The notes beneath the pieces were generated by a model that was not told the DNA's origin, searched no databases, and worked only from the letters and a program-made list of their open reading frames with translations. A stretch of DNA of 8,745 bases. It comes from DAIOFH01 sp036745875. Lineage in GTDB: Bacteria > Planctomycetota > SZUA-567. The DNA lies in assembly GCA_036745875.1 (NCBI GenBank), contig DAIOFH010000154.1, positions 1-8,745 on the forward strand. The letters are read 5' to 3'. Below are positions 5,867-8,745 of this stretch, piece after piece. How positions within the stretch are numbered: position 1 is the first letter of the stretch; each line of letters starts with the position of its first letter. Both the position numbers and the translations under genes were made by a program.

Positions 5867-6613
5867 TCATCTCTTGTAGCGTACTTCGCCATCGATGTAG
5901 GAAACAGTCACGCCCTTGAAATCTTCCTGCAGCGCTTCGAAATGCTTGTTGATCGTGCCTTCCGGGTCTGCCATGTACTCTTCCTCGAATCCCGGTATTG
6001 AATCGGCCGCCTTGACGACCGCAGAGCGTACGGCCAGTTCATCGCGGATTGCATTCCAGTTCCGTTGGCTTTCACGGTATTCCTTGAAAAAATCCTCTGC
6101 CTGTTTGAAACATTTGGCCAACATGTCATCCCACACGCCCTGTTCCTTGAGACGGTCGACTTCCGCCTGGTATCCGGAGCCGTTGAATATCATCCTGCCG
6201 TCCGACCCGCTCTGGACAAAGTACTTGGACGTGTCGATCGGGGAGGGAATTCTGATGAGAATGCCGCCATTCATTACACTGACGTGGTCTATGCCGTGCT
6301 TGTCGGCAAGGGTGGCAATGTCCTGGCCAAGGTCGTCATACGCTTCGTCAAGCCCGGCGTTCAGTTCGTCGACGCTTTTTCCGGCATAGGGAGATTCGGT
6401 CCCGGTGAGCATGCTGTTTAGCAAGTCCCGGATGCGCTGCTTTTCTTTCTCTTCGGCCAGTTCTTCCGGAGTAAGGATTGGCTTCGCTTCCTCGGTTTTT
6501 CCAGCCTGTGCCAACATATCCGCAAAAGCTGTCGCCGCAGTGGAATTTTTTGCCTTTTCCCGGGCGGTGGTGGCTCCAGCGTATGCCGTATCGCTAACAC
6601 CAGTAATTGACAT
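5867..6613 (-). CDS. Unrecognised 248-residue protein
   Basis: I do not recognise this family. The first 45 residues are Ala/Thr-rich and probably disordered (MSITGVSDTAYAGATTAREK...). They are followed by a charged helix (47-65, EELAEEKEKQRIRDLL), a small mixed region with a possible beta strand (112-123, VSVMNGGILIRI), a long helix-rich part (150-203, with QAEDFFKEYRESQRNW) and a terminal beta segment (234-247, GVTVSYIDGEVRYK). There is one cysteine (C168), no signal peptide and no membrane segment, so it is probably cytoplasmic unless exported by a non-Sec route. The start at 6613 has a strong GGAGG 7 bases upstream. A sigma54-like promoter lies about 70 bp upstream. It converges on the flavoenzyme gene and diverges from the small lipoprotein. 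Short unstructured N termini like this occur in flagellar or type III-exported proteins, but no motif here proves that. Confidence 0.8.
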   Translation of the reverse strand: MSITGVSDTAYAGATTAREKAKNSTAATAFADMLAQAGKTEEAKPILTPEELAEEKEKQRIRDLLNSMLTGTESPYAGKSVDELNAGLDEAYDDLGQDIATLADKHGIDHVSVMNGGILIRIPSPIDTSKYFVQSGSDGRMIFNGSGYQAEVDRLKEQGVWDDMLAKCFKQAEDFFKEYRESQRNWNAIRDELAVRSAVVKAADSIPGFEEEYMADPEGTINKHFEALQEDFKGVTVSYIDGEVRYKR

Positions 6614-6684
6614 GGTTTTCCCTCCTCAAGCGTCTGGGTGTAATAAAAACTTTCGTGATATACAGACTTATTCCTGGCGATTGA

Positions 6685-6700
6685 TACAAACATTGTGCCA
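6685..6700 (-). promoter_or_regulatory. Sigma54-like promoter
   Basis: On the minus strand, TGGCACAATGTTTGTA fits the sigma54 pattern TGGCAC-N5-TTGCW except that the -12 GC is GT. The GG and GT elements have the right spacing. Transcription would start about 60 nt before the 248-residue gene. No clear sigma70 pair is visible in the same interval. Confidence 0.4.
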
Positions 6701-6833
6701 TAAATGCACACCTACCTGCGCGCTGGGATTTGGATAGACAGGAAATGCGTCAGAGATATACTTGACGGGTCGTTAGTCGACGGCTTTTGTGTTCTCCATT
6801 GTCATGACATGATTTTATCGATGGAATGATACC

Positions 6834-7163
6834 ATGCGACCGGTTTGCGGTTATAAGATAGTCTTGGGGACCTTTGCTATGGCGCTTTTGCCATGGCTGC
6901 ACGGCTGTGAAGAGGCACAGCAGCCACAGCCGCAGGCAAGAGCGAGGAAACCGGCCAATTACTCCAGCCACTATATTCAAAAGTATGCTGAAAAAGAACT
7001 TGGTAGGTACTATTCGGAGGATGACGACACTAAAGTGTCTATCGGCAGGATAAAAAAGGAAGGCAGCCACTGGCGGATTGAGGCGACAATTACCGAGCAG
7101 GGGAAGATGACGCACAAGCGTTTGTTGGTTGACTCTGGGGGGAAAATAGTGCTGGAAGAGTAG
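6834..7163 (+). CDS. Small putative lipoprotein
   Basis: 109 residues. The N terminus has Lys8, a hydrophobic stretch (9-22) and a lipobox LHGC with Cys25, the predicted lipid-modified residue. Glu at +2 suggests the outer membrane under the Lol rule. A Gln/Pro/Ala-rich linker (27-42) leads to a small domain (about 44-109) with a helix (HYIQKYAEKELGRYY) and three probable strands (KVSIGRIKKEG, HWRIEATITEQG, HKRLLVDSGGKIVLEE), compact enough for a periplasmic binding or inhibitor fold; the family is unknown. The ribosome site is weak (GGAATG). A possible TTGACG at 6762-6767 has no good -10 partner, and a perfect TGTCATGACA palindrome lies at 6800-6809. It converges on the HPr gene with 58 bp between them and no clear terminator. 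Confidence 0.72.
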   Translation: MRPVCGYKIVLGTFAMALLPWLHGCEEAQQPQPQARARKPANYSSHYIQKYAEKELGRYYSEDDDTKVSIGRIKKEGSHWRIEATITEQGKMTHKRLLVDSGGKIVLEE

Positions 7164-7221
7164 TATTCCGCTATTGTTGTATAGTGCTCGAGATTCCGTT
7201 ACTTCTTTTTTTATTCGCCCC

Positions 7222-7500
7222 TCAGTCGATCCCGCCGAAGCGATCCTGCACCAGCGCGCATAAAACCGCCACCGCTTCCTCTGCATCCGCTCCCTTTGCC
7301 GAGATCTTGACGATCGCTCCCTGCATTGCGCCAAGAGCCATAAGTTGCATGATGCTCTTGCCGTCTGCACGCAGGTTGTTCACCTCAACGGTGATGTCGG
7401 ATTTGAACTCCCTGGCTTTTTGCATGAACTGCGTGCTGGGGCGAACATGAAACCCGTACTTGTTGAGAATGGTGCTTTCGCCGCTTGCCTCTTGGCTCAT
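7222..7500 (-). CDS. ptsH: HPr family phosphocarrier protein
   Basis: 92-residue cytoplasmic HPr, the small carrier that moves phosphate from enzyme I to sugar-specific PTS enzymes or serves regulation. His18 in NKYGFHVRPS is the phosphorylated histidine (usual motif GLHARPA). Ser49 in GKSIMQLMALGA matches the Ser46 site used by HPr kinase in many bacteria, so both control points are present. Length and spacing are normal, with a few extra residues at the N terminus. I start at ATG 7500 (MSQEASG) because AAAGG lies 6 bases upstream and the family begins here; the frame stays open 30 bases further to an ATG at 7530 with no ribosome site. Neither enzyme I nor HPr kinase is adjacent. It lies 130 bp downstream of a tRNA-Leu on the same strand, with a TATATA word (7541-7546) but no good -35, so read-through from the tRNA is possible. 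Confidence 0.93.
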   Translation of the reverse strand: MSQEASGESTILNKYGFHVRPSTQFMQKAREFKSDITVEVNNLRADGKSIMQLMALGAMQGAIVKISAKGADAEEAVAVLCALVQDRFGGID

Positions 7501-7559
7501 AGGTCGCCTTTCAAGACACGAATACCACACAATTGCGTTTTATATACTCATTGACCTTG

Positions 7560-7595
7560 GCGCTTTTCGGCATATTTCGGCTAGCCGTAAAACGC
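7560..7595. repeat. Imperfect inverted repeat between tRNA and HPr genes
   Basis: GCGCTTTTCGGC (7560-7571) and GCCGTAAAACGC (7584-7595) pair at 10 of 12 positions around a 12-nt loop. It could form a hairpin in a tRNA-to-HPr transcript and act as a terminator, attenuator or processing site. No T-run follows on the minus strand. Confidence 0.4.
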
Positions 7596-7630
7596 AACAA
7601 GGAATCAAGCATTATGTAAAAAGCGCTAAA

Positions 7631-7714
7631 TGGGGGCGGCGGGACTTGAACCCGCACGACCGTAAAGGCCAAGGGATTTTAAATCCCTTGCGTCTGCCAT
7701 TCCGCCACACCCCC
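7631..7714 (-). tRNA. tRNA-Leu (anticodon TAA)
   Basis: 84 nt with all leucine tRNA features. The acceptor GGGGGTG pairs with CGCCCCC, and the discriminator is A. The D arm is GCGGAATGGCAGACGC. The anticodon stem AGGGA/TCCCT encloses loop TTTAAAA, giving anticodon TAA, which reads UUA and, by wobble, UUG. There is a long class II variable arm, and the T arm is GCGGG-TTCAAGT-CCCGC. The 3' CCA is not encoded (TTT follows), so it must be added by nucleotidyltransferase. Confidence 0.97.
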
Positions 7715-7738
7715 GTATTAATTCACAATAAGTGTCTG

Positions 7739-7766
7739 ATTATTGATCAATGTGAATTATTGTCAA
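7739..7766 (-). promoter_or_regulatory. Sigma70-type promoter of tRNA-Leu
   Basis: On the minus strand there is TTGACA (7761-7766), a 16-bp spacer and AATAAT (7739-7744, 5 of 6 consensus). Transcription would start near 7732, about 18 nt before the tRNA. The region also holds ATTGATCAAT (7742-7751, perfect palindrome) and a 9-bp inverted pair TAATTCACA (7719-7727)/TGTGAATTA (7751-7759). Confidence 0.65.
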
Positions 7767-7836
7767 GAAGATTGCTTCACGCTTGGCCGAAAGGGGTGCA
7801 GGCAAATGTCCCGTTTTATATCCATTTCTTACTGTT

Positions 7837-8745
7837 TTAATAATGTAATGCTTCCAGGCCTTGCCGCGCTTCCGAATCAACGCCATACAGCATAAACAAT
7901 TTTTCCTCCATCGTCTGGACAATTTCATCGCGGCGCTGTCGATCCGTCCAGCTTTGCGGATTCTGGCCAAAATGTCCGAGCAGCCCCGAGGCCTTGGACA
8001 ATTCAAGCATAACGTCGGGATCGGGTTCGGGGAGAGGGAAATTTCTCAACAAAGCCGGTTTCAAGCGTCCCGCCGTCGCCGTGGTATCCAGCATGCGGTT
8101 GAAATAAAAATCAGCAATCCGGCTGTTGAGAAGGCAGGCGATAAACCCGGCTGGTACGCCTTCCACCGGCACCAGTGAATACACATCCTGGCTGATCGGA
8201 CCGCCAGTCCTGTCCACGGCGGCCATTATCGGGGGGCCGGCGCGCCGCACCACGACCTTCTCCCTGACCGCATACTCCTCCGGATGAGGCAGCCTGAACA
8301 GGTGCAGTCGGCTCCAGCTCAAGTAAATTCGTTCCCCCGAGACGGAGAAACGGGAGATATTTTCGGCACTGATCACCTTGCGCCAGCCGTCGTCGGGGGG
8401 CGCCATGCGTCGGAAAAAACGGTAACGCGGGGCGGCTCCGCAATGCACGGTCGCGACATCCCCGAGGGTCATGCCACCGGAACAACCTTCAAACACCTTG
8501 ACGAGCGCCTCCGGGATTTCGTCTTCCGAATCGAACAGATACGGCTGCGCCCCATTGCGGTCGTCAAGTGCCCGCGTCACTTTCCTGTTGAACAGTTCAT
8601 CGTCCGGCACCGGCGGCAGGCAATCCGTGAATCCGGCGTCCAGTAGCCGCGAGACGGCGACGAATTTCTTCGACTCCAGGGTTGCAAAGATAGGCAGGCG
8701 TTCGCCGCACCGGGCGCGCAGGGCCTGACAAAAGCTTTCCGGCGA
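7837..8745 (-). CDS. C-terminal part of an Eco57I/TaqI-type N6-adenine DNA methyltransferase (partial)
   Basis: The last 302 residues of a longer protein whose start lies beyond the right edge. The frame is open to the final base, so the GTG at 8610 (MPDDELFNRK) is not a likely true start. The visible part resembles the target-recognition region of Eco57I/TaqI-like methyltransferases. GMTLGDVATVHCGAAP opens a recognition domain, and WRKVISAENISRF, VREKVVVRRAGPPIMAAVD and QDVYSLVPV follow. The stretch ACLLNSRIADFYFNRML...RLKPALLRNFPLP is typical of the family's C terminus. The last 60 residues (LSKASGLLGHF...YGVDSEARQGLEAL) form helices like the terminal helical region of such enzymes. The catalytic NPPY motif and SAM-binding domain would be outside the window. 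It could be part of a type IIG restriction-modification enzyme or a BREX-like system; the visible part cannot decide. Confidence 0.7.
   Translation of the reverse strand, partial: SPESFCQALRARCGERLPIFATLESKKFVAVSRLLDAGFTDCLPPVPDDELFNRKVTRALDDRNGAQPYLFDSEDEIPEALVKVFEGCSGGMTLGDVATVHCGAAPRYRFFRRMAPPDDGWRKVISAENISRFSVSGERIYLSWSRLHLFRLPHPEEYAVREKVVVRRAGPPIMAAVDRTGGPISQDVYSLVPVEGVPAGFIACLLNSRIADFYFNRMLDTTATAGRLKPALLRNFPLPEPDPDVMLELSKASGLLGHFGQNPQSWTDRQRRDEIVQTMEEKLFMLYGVDSEARQGLEALHY

Noticed and set aside
7164..7221. A bidirectional terminator between the lipoprotein and HPr genes
   Set aside because: Only a 4-bp CTAT/ATAG pairing and a T-rich stretch are visible; no stable hairpin.
7837..8610. 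A complete 257-residue protein starting at GTG 8610
   Set aside because: The frame stays open to the window edge with normal protein-like sequence, so the gene is partial.
7631..8745. A genomic island inserted at tRNA-Leu, with the methyltransferase as cargo
   Set aside because: The methyltransferase lies on the 5' side of the tRNA, whereas integrases usually use the 3' end, which faces the HPr gene. I saw no integrase and no repeated tRNA end.

Overview
The window holds eight complete protein genes, one protein gene cut by the right edge, and one tRNA gene. Every gap between genes is under 300 bases. The organism looks Gram-negative: there is a lipoprotein with a lipobox and an exported enzyme with a Sec-type signal peptide. 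Fe-S enzymes and aldehyde and redox control suggest an anaerobic or microaerophilic lifestyle. The tRNA-Leu has no encoded CCA. The HPr motif is unusual (GFHVRPS), and I could not fix a phylum from sequence alone.

Left part (1-1470, minus strand): a MarR regulator is followed by a QueG-like double Fe-S cluster protein. The MarR gene has a near-consensus sigma70 promoter (TTGACA-N16-TATAAT). A 17-bp motif overlaps that promoter and recurs with 15/17 matches just upstream of the Fe-S gene, which suggests the MarR protein controls both genes. An intrinsic terminator at 1474-1508 separates this unit from the next.

Second unit (1544-2933, minus strand): a MerR regulator of the AdhR/NmlR kind, with a cysteine at the AdhR sensor position, and 44 bp later an aldo/keto reductase. 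The promoter is a textbook MerR type, with a 19-bp spacer filled by an 18-bp perfect palindrome. The likely role is defence against reactive aldehydes such as methylglyoxal.

Middle (3067-5753): a cytosine deaminase (minus) and an exported lactate-oxidase-like flavoenzyme (plus) diverge from a 260-bp region rich in TTACNGTA/CGGTA motifs. The deaminase has Ser where E. coli CodA has Asp314. The flavoenzyme keeps all the lactate oxidase active-site residues but carries a signal peptide, which is unusual for an FMN enzyme.

Right part (5867-8745): an unrecognised 248-residue protein (minus) with a sigma54-like promoter; a small lipoprotein (plus); an HPr phosphocarrier (minus); tRNA-Leu(TAA) (minus) with a good promoter; and the C-terminal part of what looks like an Eco57I/TaqI-type DNA adenine methyltransferase (minus), whose start lies outside the window. 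I see no insertion sequence, CRISPR array, rRNA or phage genes. No complete undescribed system is evident. The best leads are the exported lactate oxidase, the atypical Fe-S ligand set of the QueG-like protein, and the two regulator-operator pairs.
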